NCBI GenBank assembly: GCA_039034035.1
Contig: JBCCBN010000157.1
Location: 1-6,671, forward strand
Source: UBA5336 sp039034035
GTDB lineage: Bacteria; Pseudomonadota; Alphaproteobacteria; Caulobacterales; Hyphomonadaceae
Reading direction: 5' to 3'
Length of the DNA stretch: 6,671 nt
Of this stretch, positions 1-5,016 are shown piece after piece. The first letter of the stretch is position 1. The number at the start of each line of letters is the position of its first letter. A model generated the notes under the pieces. That model saw only the letters and a list, made by a program, of their open reading frames with translations. It had not been told where the DNA came from and did no database searches. The position numbers and the translations under genes are program-made.

Positions 1-25
1 GAGGGTTTTCTGATTGGGCCCGGCG

Positions 26-517
26 CTATGGCGGGTGAAGGGTGCGTAGGGGCTGGCCGGCGCATAGCGTGGGGGCAGCCAAGCGAGGCTGGCAAGCGGC
101 CTGAACGGTGCGCAGGATTTGGTCGAGGACGCTGGTAAGGGCGCCGATTACGGCCTGCGAGCCGGTGAACGCGCGTTTCAGCACGGACGCCGGGGCTTCG
201 GCTGACAAGGAACGGCCTTGGGCGCCGAGTCCATCGACCGGCGCGCTATTGGCGAGCAGGGCTGCGCTGGCGGTTTGCTGGTGCCGGCCTGTGAGCGCGA
301 GGAGGCCCTGGAGCTGGGCGTCGGGGCCGCTGGAAACGTCGTGTGTTTCGTTCAGGCGGGTGATCTCGACCCGGCCATTGGGCCAGACCCTGAGGCTGGC
401 GCCGGTAATCCCATTCGCGCGCAGGTACACGGTCACCGCGAGCAGGTTCATAAGCAGAACCGGCCAGTGGAGTGGGTGGACCCGGGCAAGCGCGATGGGA
501 AGGGCTGAATAATCCAT
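26..517 (-). CDS. Hypothetical protein, 163 aa, one possible membrane segment
   Basis: I do not recognise this protein. From the ATG at 517 it is 163 residues. A short N-terminal stretch is followed by one moderately hydrophobic segment at about residues 16-33 (HWPVLLMNLLAVTVYL). Then comes a compact block with beta-strand character (SLRVWPNGRVEITRL, about 41-55), an Ala/Ser/Gln-rich middle, a helical stretch (about 119-141) and a Pro/Leu-rich tail. Codons on this strand end mostly in G or C, which supports coding here rather than in the overlapping plus-strand frames. The frame stays open upstream to a GTG at 664, but that extension (many Arg, Pro, Thr) looks like translated spacer, so I prefer 517. 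No good ribosome-binding site precedes either start. It is divergent from the DUF805 pair. It could be a small membrane-anchored protein; function unknown. Confidence 0.5.
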   Translation of the reverse strand: MDYSALPIALARVHPLHWPVLLMNLLAVTVYLRANGITGASLRVWPNGRVEITRLNETHDVSSGPDAQLQGLLALTGRHQQTASAALLANSAPVDGLGAQGRSLSAEAPASVLKRAFTGSQAVIGALTSVLDQILRTVQAACQPRLAAPTLCAGQPLRTLHPP

Positions 518-711
518 GGTGGGAAGAATACCATGGGAGCGGAGGGTGAGGATAAGTTCTGGAGGGTTTTCTGCGGTTTGCTGGCGCGCCGTGTTCGGCA
601 GCGGGAGATCCCGGGTGGTGCGTGAGGGGCGACGCATGTGGACTTTTGACGGACAGGTTTTCACAGGGTGGCAGGGCCTGGGCGCGAAGAAGATTGGGCG
701 GTGGTCGGGAC

Positions 712-731
712 TTATCGAATATTGATAAAAT
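712..731 (+). promoter_or_regulatory. AT-rich palindrome and possible -10 upstream of the DUF805 pair
   Basis: TTATCGAATATTGATAA (712-728) is an interrupted palindrome with 5-bp arms TTATC/GATAA around an AT-only core. It stands out in otherwise GC-rich DNA and lies about 50 bp before the ATG at 780. TAAAAT at 726-731 matches 5 of 6 bases of a sigma-70 -10 box, but I see no convincing -35 at the right spacing. It could be an operator overlapping a promoter for the DUF805 genes. It could also serve the divergent gene on the other strand. Confidence 0.35.
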
Positions 732-779
732 CAACGGGTCGGTCTATGTGAAGGAAAACTGGTTTGGAATCCTCCCTGC

Positions 780-1307
780 ATGTCCCTCAAGACCCTTCTT
801 TTCTCACCGAATGGCCGCATTGATGGCCGCGACTTCCTGCGCGGTGTCGTCATCCTGCTGGCCGTTGCCATTGTGAACCAGGTCGCCAGCGTATTCGGCG
901 GCGTCGTGTTCGCGCCGATCTCGCTCGCCCTCAGTGTTGGGCTGCTTTATGGCTATCTGTGTGTCTACGGCAAACGGCTGCATGACCGTGGGCTGTCGGC
1001 CTGGCTCTTTATCCTCGTATTCATCGCCTATCTGGTGCTGGACATGGTGTTCCAGTCGATCCTGCTGCCGATCCTGGCGCCCGGCGCGGCTGAACTGCAG
1101 GAGGGGCTGGCGGACATGATGGCGCGCGGGCGCTGGGATGATACGGTGGTGTTCATGCAGGACCTGGCCCGGGAAGTGTTGTTCACGGCGCTGATCTCGC
1201 TGCTGCTGGTGAACGCGACGATTGCCTACATCGTCTCGCGCCTGCGCGGCGATCCGGGCATGAACCAATATGGCCCGCCGCCCGGGCGGACCGATACTTT
1301 TTCCTGA
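780..1307 (+). CDS. DUF805 family inner-membrane protein (first of pair)
   Basis: This 175-residue protein has the standard DUF805 layout. An N-terminal amphipathic entry motif (LLFSPNGRIDGRDFLRG, about 6-22) precedes the first helix. Hydrophobic segments lie at about 22-38, 44-63, 74-99 and 130-152. The family hallmark KRLHDRGLSAW sits at 65-75 between helices 2 and 3, and the tail has a Gly/Pro-rich GDPGMNQYGPPP at 157-168. A loop of about 30 residues between the last two helices (about 100-129) is longer than in minimal members. DUF805 proteins are widespread small integral inner-membrane proteins with no established biochemical role. The start is the ATG at 780, with a weak GGAA at 766-769. 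The gene lies 38 bp ahead of a second DUF805-like gene and is probably co-transcribed with it. The family assignment is firm; the function is unknown. Confidence 0.88.
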   Translation: MSLKTLLFSPNGRIDGRDFLRGVVILLAVAIVNQVASVFGGVVFAPISLALSVGLLYGYLCVYGKRLHDRGLSAWLFILVFIAYLVLDMVFQSILLPILAPGAAELQEGLADMMARGRWDDTVVFMQDLAREVLFTALISLLLVNATIAYIVSRLRGDPGMNQYGPPPGRTDTFS

Positions 1308-1345
1308 GATCACCCCGCCCAACTTGACCGAAAGCCCGCACCGCC

Positions 1346-2077
1346 ATGACTGACCTTTCGCCCATCGACCCCGAGCGTCCGTGGATCGACGACCCGCGCG
1401 ATGCCCCTGCGGCGATGCAATGGCTGCCGAGCCTGTTCGATCCGTTTGGCGAGACCGCGCGGCTGCACTTCACCCGGGGCTGGACCGTGCTGTTCTTTAC
1501 CCGGCTGCTGGTGTTTCTGGTCCCGGTCATCATCCTGTCCCTGTTCAGTGCGGCGGGCGCCAGCGATCCGGGCGCCATGGTGCCGCCGAACTGGTTTTTC
1601 CCTTTGGTGGTGCTGGTGACGGCGCTGATGTCGGCCGTGTTGCACATGCGGCGGCTGAATGATGCGCGACGCAGCCCGCTCTGGGCGGTGATCGTGCTGG
1701 TCCCGGTGATGTTCGGGATGGGGGGGCTGATCGCCGGAGCGGCGCAGGGCACCCAGCAGTATCAGGAAGCGGTGGATGAGTTGAACAATCCAGCGCCGCC
1801 GCCGGTGATCGATCCGGTGGCAGAGGGCGAGGATGATGCGGCCGGTGACCGCGGCGAGGGCCGTGGCGAGCGGGGCGATCCGCTGGATGTGACCGAAGTG
1901 TCGGCGCGCGAGCATGCGGTGAACACCGGGCTGTCGACGGCGCAGGCATTCTGGGCGATCCCGTCCTTTATCGTGATGTTGTGGTCGCTCTTGTGGGTTG
2001 GCCGGTTGCCCAATGGGGGCGGGCTGATCCGGGACCGTGTTGCGCAGATGGAGGCGAATGCGGCTGGCGCTGAGTAG
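1346..2077 (+). CDS. Divergent DUF805-like membrane protein with acidic linker
   Basis: This 243-residue protein has recognisable but diverged DUF805 landmarks. LPSLFDPFGETARLHFTRGW (27-46) matches the family's entry motif, and HMRRLNDARRSPLW (100-113) corresponds to the family's RLHD signature with HD replaced by ND. Hydrophobic segments lie at about 47-68, 83-100, 112-133 and 203-220. Between helices 3 and 4 is a soluble insert of about 65 residues (about 136-200). It contains a Pro run and a Gly/Asp/Glu/Arg-rich low-complexity patch (about 149-180), which makes the protein longer than typical members. It starts 38 bp after the first DUF805 gene ends, without a strong Shine-Dalgarno. The order of the two suggests an old tandem duplication or a hetero-oligomer pair. 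Function unknown; an alternative label is simply multi-pass membrane protein. Confidence 0.75.
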   Translation: MTDLSPIDPERPWIDDPRDAPAAMQWLPSLFDPFGETARLHFTRGWTVLFFTRLLVFLVPVIILSLFSAAGASDPGAMVPPNWFFPLVVLVTALMSAVLHMRRLNDARRSPLWAVIVLVPVMFGMGGLIAGAAQGTQQYQEAVDELNNPAPPPVIDPVAEGEDDAAGDRGEGRGERGDPLDVTEVSAREHAVNTGLSTAQAFWAIPSFIVMLWSLLWVGRLPNGGGLIRDRVAQMEANAAGAE

Positions 2078-2083
2078 CGGCGG

Positions 2084-2191
2084 GCTTTTTCGCTCGCAGC
2101 GCGCGGGACATTGTTCGCGCTCACGGCAGATCGGCTGCGCCGATGCCTCCGCGGGGGCGGGCTGGCCGCCCGGCGGGCAGTCGCCCGCTGT
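2084..2191. repeat. GC-rich structured repeat, copy A (interrupted)
   Basis: The 5' module (T-run plus CGCTCGCAGCGCGCGG, 2086-2105) resembles the start of copies B and C. The 3' module at 2145-2191 matches copy B at 44 of 47 positions, and its first 31 bases match copy C at 30. Between them, 2125-2147 forms its own hairpin: ATCGGC-TGC-GCCGAT flanked by GGC/GCC. Two further hairpins follow, GGGCGG-GCTGG-CCGCCC (2155-2171) and GCGGGC-AGTC-GCCCGC (2173-2188). The copy lies just downstream of the DUF805 pair in a convergent spacer. Together with copy B it fills the gene-free stretch 2078-2399. Confidence 0.75.
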
Positions 2192-2240
2192 TCGCGCCGG
2201 TGGCGCTCATGAGATTGCGCTCACGGCAGATTGGCTGCGC
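2117..2240 (+). repeat. 24-bp direct repeat, two units 100 bp apart
   Basis: The units at 2117-2140 and 2217-2240 both begin GCGCTCACGGCAGAT and end GGCTGCGC, with one C/T difference in 24 positions. The offset is exactly 100 bp. The first unit is part of repeat copy A and feeds its hairpin. The second stands alone, lacks the GCCGAT partner arm and lies between copies A and B. This suggests duplication and decay of a repeat module. Confidence 0.8.
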
Positions 2241-2268
2241 ATTATCCTTGGAGAAATGGGGCTGGCAT

Positions 2269-2336
2269 TTTTCGCTCGCGGCGCACGGCGCCTCCGCGGG
2301 GGTGGGCTGGCCGGCCGGCGGGCGGTCGCCCGCTGT
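2269..2336. repeat. GC-rich structured repeat, copy B
   Basis: This is the most complete copy. It has a T-run, then TCGCTCGC, then a hairpin GGCGC-ACG-GCGCC (2280-2292), then the 47-bp 3' module (2290-2336). That module ends in a 16-bp inverted repeat GCGGGCG-GT-CGCCCGC (2318-2333). The middle hairpin seen in A and C is weakened here by two changes that instead create GGCCGGCC. It lies in the convergent spacer between the DUF805 pair and lipB. It could act in mRNA 3'-end protection, transcription termination or nucleoid-protein binding; none of these is shown by the sequence. Confidence 0.8.
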
Positions 2337-2399
2337 GGGTGAGCGGCGTTGGCGGTGGTTCGGGGGTGTGAAGCGCTGGTTGGGGACCCATTGGGTGGC

Positions 2400-3203
2400 T
2401 TATGGTTTCTGGGGGGCTGTTTCGGCGGTCTCTGGGATGGGCATGGCGACGGTCTGGACGTTGAAAACGCGCTCGAAACTGGTGCGCAGGGCTGTGTCGA
2501 GTTCGGCCATGCTGACCATATGGCCCAGGTCCAGGAGGCTGGTGACGCCATATCGCGGATCGGAGATGCCGCAGGGGGTAATGCCGCCGAAATGGGAGAG
2601 GTCGGGGTCGAGGTTCAGGGAGATCCCGTGGAAGCTGACCCAGCGCTTGAGGCGGATGCCCAGGGCTGCGATCTTGTCTTCGCGGAGCGGGCCGCCGGGC
2701 TGGGTGCGGTCGACCCACACGCCGATGCGGCCATCCCGCGTGCCGGCATCGATGTTGAAGGTAGCGAGGGCGTCGATGATCCAGGCTTCGAGGCGTTCTA
2801 CGAAGGCGCGGACGTCGCGGCCGCGCTCGGTTAGGTCGAGCATGACATAGGCGACGCGCTGGCCGGGGCCGTGATAGGTGTATTCGCCGCCCCGGCCGGT
2901 GGTGTGGACCGGGAAGCGGGCGGGGTCGAGGAGGTCGTCGGGCTTGGCGCTGGTGCCGGCGGTGAACAGCGGGGGGTGTTCGACCAGCCAGATCAGTTCG
3001 GGCGCGCCATCCTCGCGGATCGCCCGTGCCCGGGCGGTCATGGCGGCAACGGCCGGGGCATAGGGCACCAGCCCCTCGGAGATTGCCCAGCCGACGGGGG
3101 CCGGCGTGCGGGCTGGCTGGGCGGAGGCTTGCGAAGCGGGCAGGGGGCGCGCCGGTGGATTAGACGCGGGTGGGGGAGCATCGGCATTGGACATGGCCAT
3201 CAT
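2400..3203 (-). CDS. lipB: Lipoyl(octanoyl) transferase LipB
   Basis: LipB moves an octanoyl group from acyl carrier protein to a lysine on lipoyl domains (EC 2.3.1.181), the first step of endogenous lipoate synthesis, in the cytoplasm. Family motifs appear in order: LVEHPPLFTAG (73-83), GRGGEYTYHGPGQ (103-115), GVWVD (161-165), EDKIAALGIRLKRWVSFHG (175-193) and GGITPCGI (206-213). The acyl-thioester cysteine is C211 and the catalytic lysine K177. Their 34-residue spacing equals that of the E. coli enzyme (K135/C169). The protein is 267 residues, longer than the roughly 210-240 usual, because of a Pro/Ala-rich N-terminal tail (about 1-36) with no family counterpart. In-frame ATGs at 3203, 3200 and 3194 compete. 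GGGG just upstream is best spaced for 3200. It is convergent with the DUF805 genes and divergent from tRNA-Leu. lipA is not in the window. Confidence 0.96.
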   Translation of the reverse strand: MMAMSNADAPPPASNPPARPLPASQASAQPARTPAPVGWAISEGLVPYAPAVAAMTARARAIREDGAPELIWLVEHPPLFTAGTSAKPDDLLDPARFPVHTTGRGGEYTYHGPGQRVAYVMLDLTERGRDVRAFVERLEAWIIDALATFNIDAGTRDGRIGVWVDRTQPGGPLREDKIAALGIRLKRWVSFHGISLNLDPDLSHFGGITPCGISDPRYGVTSLLDLGHMVSMAELDTALRTSFERVFNVQTVAMPIPETAETAPQKP

Positions 3204-3222
3204 ATAACCCCGATTTCAGGGC

Positions 3223-3251
3223 TTCACAGACCCGCGCAGACCCCTTATACG
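3223..3251 (+). promoter_or_regulatory. Probable sigma-70 promoter for tRNA-Leu
   Basis: TTCACA (3223-3228) matches the -35 consensus at 5 of 6 positions. After a 17-bp spacer, TATACG (3246-3251) gives 4 of 6 for the -10. Transcription would begin near 3258, about 15 nt before the mature tRNA 5' end. It lies in the 70-bp divergent spacer with lipB. Confidence 0.5.
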
Positions 3252-3273
3252 GCGCGTTCGCCCCATAGGCAGT

Positions 3274-3358
3274 GCGGTCGTGGCGGAACTGGTAGACGCG
3301 CAACGTTGAGGTCGTTGTGGGGCAACCCGTGGAGGTTCGAGTCCTCTCGACCGCACCA
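3274..3358 (+). tRNA. tRNA-Leu (anticodon GAG)
   Basis: This is a complete class II tRNA of 85 nt with genome-encoded CCA. The acceptor arm GCGGTCG (3274-3280) pairs with CGACCGC (3348-3354). The discriminator is A3355 and CCA is 3356-3358. The D stem is GCG/CGC (3283-3285, 3297-3299). The anticodon stem CAACG/CGTTG (3301-3305, 3313-3317) encloses the loop TTGAGGT, giving anticodon GAG at 3308-3310, which reads CUC and CUU leucine codons. A long variable arm (3318-3330) with a GGG/CCC stem is typical of tRNA-Leu. The T arm GGAGG-TTCGAGT-CCTCT has one G-U pair. A GC-rich repeat copy starts immediately after the CCA. Confidence 0.97.
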
Positions 3359-3424
3359 TTCTTGCGCTCACGGCGCGCGGCGCCTCCGCGAGGGCGGGCT
3401 GGCCGCCCGGCGACCGGTCGGCGC
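3359..3424. repeat. GC-rich structured repeat, copy C
   Basis: It begins right after the tRNA CCA with TTCTTGCGCTCACGG. Next comes the hairpin GGCGC-GCG-GCGCC (3372-3384), then GGGCGG-GCTGG-CCGCCC (3392-3408), then a perfect 10-bp palindrome CGACCGGTCG (3411-3420). The stretch 3382-3412 matches copy A at 30 of 31 positions. After that the sequence differs from A and B, yet a palindrome is retained. Located in the convergent tRNA/FGE spacer. Confidence 0.75.
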
Positions 3425-3435
3425 GCGGGGGTGCG

Positions 3436-3456
3436 GTTTGAGGTAAGTCCTCCAAC
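3436..3456. terminator. Hairpin between tRNA-Leu and the FGE gene
   Basis: GTTTGAGG and CCTCCAAC form an 8-bp stem with one mismatch around a TAAGT loop. It starts 11 bp past the stop codon of the minus-strand FGE gene. It is placed to end transcription from either side, but there is no clear T-run, so the call is tentative. Confidence 0.3.
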
Positions 3457-3467
3457 TGGTAGGCCGC

Positions 3468-4400
3468 TCAGGGGTCGGAGACCAGCCGGATGCCGACATG
3501 GCTGGCGCCGATGCCGTGTTCCTGGGAGTCCTTTGCTGCCGGACGATAGCGGCGGCAGAAATTGTCGGCGCAAAGATAGCTTCCGCCCTTGATGATCTGC
3601 GCTGGCAATCCGTCCTCGATTGTGTCGCCGGTCATTTCCCAGACATTGCCGGTCGCGTCGTAGAGACCGTAACCATTGGGGGGAAACTGTCCGACAGGGG
3701 CCGTTCCCCGGTAGCCATCGGTTCCGACATCCTGAAACGGAAAGAGCCCTTGCCAGTGATTGGCGCGGGGCTCGTCTTCGCTGGCCGGTGCCTCGCCCCA
3801 GCTATAGGTTGCACCCTCGAGGCCGCCCCGTGCAGCGTACTCCCACTCTGCTTCGGTGGGGAGACGCTTGCCCGCCCAGTCAGCATAGGCGAGGACATCT
3901 TGATGGGTGAGGTGGACGACAGGGTGGTCGGCGCGGCCTTCAAGGTCTGATGTTGGACCTTTCGGAGCACGCCACGATGCACCTGGCGTCCAGCGCCACC
4001 ATGCCTCGCCGACCTGATTGACGCCGACGAACACCGCAGCGCCGGGTTCGCCGAAGGGGCCGGCTTCTCCTGTGCCTAATTCTGCAGTGGTGGCGTAGCC
4101 GGTCGTTTCGACGAAACGGGCGAACTGGCAGTTGGTCAGTTCGAAAGCATCGATTGTAAACCCGTCTACAGTGACCTGGCGTTGGGGGGCTTCTTCTCGG
4201 TAGTGATCATTGCTGCCCATGAGAAAGGTGCCGCTGGGCAGGGGGATGGTTTGATCGTGTGTGGTCGGGACGCAGTGCATCAGTTCCGTGGGAGCAGATG
4301 GGGGCGGCGGACCGCTGCAGGCTGACACGAGCGCTAACGCTGCAACGCCGCACGCGGACCAGGCAGCAACGGGTATCGAAACGAGGGCGGACGGGATCAT
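3468..4400 (-). CDS. Exported lipoprotein-type formylglycine-generating enzyme (FGE/SUMF1 family)
   Basis: FGE oxidises a cysteine in the CxPxR motif of type I sulfatases to formylglycine, using O2 and a copper ion. The 310 residues open with a hydrophobic leader and lipobox VSAC (25-28), predicting a lipid-anchored exported protein with C28 as first mature residue. The FGE-sulfatase fold follows: IPLPSGTFLMGS (52-63), APQRQVTVDGFTIDAFELTN (71-90), HPVVHLTHQDVLAYADWAGKRLPTEAEWEYAARGG (159-193), GNVWEMTGD (251-259) and KGGSYLCADNFCRRYR (271-286). C277 and C282 match the two copper-ligating cysteines of true FGEs (human C336/C341), which most SUMF1-like proteins lack. The leader has no Lys or Arg before its hydrophobic core. 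A CTG at 4442 would add residues including KR, but it is not a normal start. GGAG lies only 2 nt before the ATG at 4400. No sulfatase is in the window. Confidence 0.88.
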   Translation of the reverse strand: MIPSALVSIPVAAWSACGVAALALVSACSGPPPPSAPTELMHCVPTTHDQTIPLPSGTFLMGSNDHYREEAPQRQVTVDGFTIDAFELTNCQFARFVETTGYATTAELGTGEAGPFGEPGAAVFVGVNQVGEAWWRWTPGASWRAPKGPTSDLEGRADHPVVHLTHQDVLAYADWAGKRLPTEAEWEYAARGGLEGATYSWGEAPASEDEPRANHWQGLFPFQDVGTDGYRGTAPVGQFPPNGYGLYDATGNVWEMTGDTIEDGLPAQIIKGGSYLCADNFCRRYRPAAKDSQEHGIGASHVGIRLVSDP

Positions 4401-4550
4401 GGCTCCAAGAACGGCAATACCGCACCGTTTGCAATCGTTCAGGCTTGGCGCTGGCCGGGCGGGACGTTTTTCTGGCGACGAGGGGCGGTGTCGATAGGCC
4501 GGCGTCGGGAAAGATCGCGGTCCCTGCCAGCGACGGTGAAGCGGCCGTGG

Positions 4551-4576
4551 TGATTAACACGGTCGACCTCACCGTG
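4551..4576 (-). terminator. Hairpin downstream of the PAN-domain gene
   Basis: Read on the minus strand, CACGGT and ACCGTG form a 6-bp stem around a 7-nt loop, followed by TTAATC. It begins 20 bp after the PAN gene stop and 150 bp before the FGE start. It may be a weak terminator or attenuator between the two genes. The T-run is poor. Confidence 0.3.
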
Positions 4577-4596
4577 ACCCCGACGTGGCTTGGTTC

Positions 4597-5016
4597 TCAA
4601 TGGCTCGATGGGCCGCCGGCGAGTTCGGTGTCGAACAGTTGGTGGTCGTGGTGGCCGGGTGGTAAGCCGTGGAGCGGCGGGTTCGCAAAGCGGGCTTCAT
4701 GGCGGGGCGAGCGGCCGGACGTGGCTTGTGGTTGGGCCTCTGGCAATCCACCGGTGCGCTTGAGTTCGCAGAACGGGCTTGCCTCGGCCCGCGCGGCGAC
4801 ATGGCTCCATGCCCTGCAGCGCATATCATCCGCGCACAGGGTGGCGCATTGCTCGGGCGTTTCCGACACCAGCGTCCGGTAGGTTCCGCCAAAGTAGTAG
4901 ATATCGGGCTGGAAGCCTGCTTCCTGGGCGGTGAGCGCCTTGCGGTGCTGGTCGCCAAAGGCCGAGAACCCCGCACCAGCCAGAGTAAAGAGGGCAAATA
5001 CAATCAGAATACGCAT
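4597..5016 (-). CDS. Small secreted PAN/apple-domain protein
   Basis: This 139-residue protein has a signal peptide (MRILIVFALFTLAGAGFSAFG) with an early Arg and a likely cleavage near residues 19-21. It is followed by one PAN_4-like domain: YYFGGTYRTL (40-49), EQCATLCADDMRCRAWSHV (55-73), FCELKRTGGLP (82-92) and ATSG (98-101). C57, C61, C67 and C83 are the expected disulfide-forming cysteines. The domain's usual terminal CCxSG is reduced to SG, so at least one cysteine is absent. PAN domains bind protein or carbohydrate ligands outside the cytoplasm. The ATG at 5016 is supported by GGAG 7 nt upstream; the longer frame back to 5187 is spacer. The last 35 or so residues (Pro/His-rich) match no domain I know. 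It lies 196 bp upstream of the FGE gene, same strand, separated by a possible hairpin. Confidence 0.78.
   Translation of the reverse strand: MRILIVFALFTLAGAGFSAFGDQHRKALTAQEAGFQPDIYYFGGTYRTLVSETPEQCATLCADDMRCRAWSHVAARAEASPFCELKRTGGLPEAQPQATSGRSPRHEARFANPPLHGLPPGHHDHQLFDTELAGGPSSH

Noticed and set aside
108..512. Plus-strand open frames opposite the 26-517 gene
   Set aside because: Protein sequences are Arg/Cys/Ser-rich with no motif; minus-strand codons show the expected G/C third positions.
518..664. Upstream extension of the 163-aa gene to a GTG at 664
   Set aside because: The added 49 residues are Arg/Pro/Thr-rich with no motif and no ribosome-binding site; they read like translated spacer.
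1310..1949. Minus-strand open frames across the second DUF805 gene
   Set aside because: Arg/His/Pro-rich shadows of a gene with clear membrane helices and family motifs on the plus strand.
2117..2336. A CRISPR array in the repetitive spacer
   Set aside because: Repeat units are unequal, separated by irregular distances, and form multi-hairpin modules; there is no series of same-length repeats with unique spacers.
2143..2850. Long plus-strand frames over the repeat region and lipB
   Set aside because: They overlap lipB, whose catalytic motifs are unmistakable on the other strand, and their 5' parts are translated repeat sequence.
3160..3573. Minus-strand frames through tRNA-Leu and repeat copy C
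   Set aside because: They are translations of the tRNA and repeat; their Ser/Arg-rich sequence is a common annotation artefact over tRNA genes.
4766..4780. CELKR (residues 83-87 of the PAN protein) as an FGE target motif like CxPxR
   Set aside because: The key proline is replaced by leucine, and this cysteine belongs to the conserved PAN-domain disulfide set, so the likeness is probably chance.
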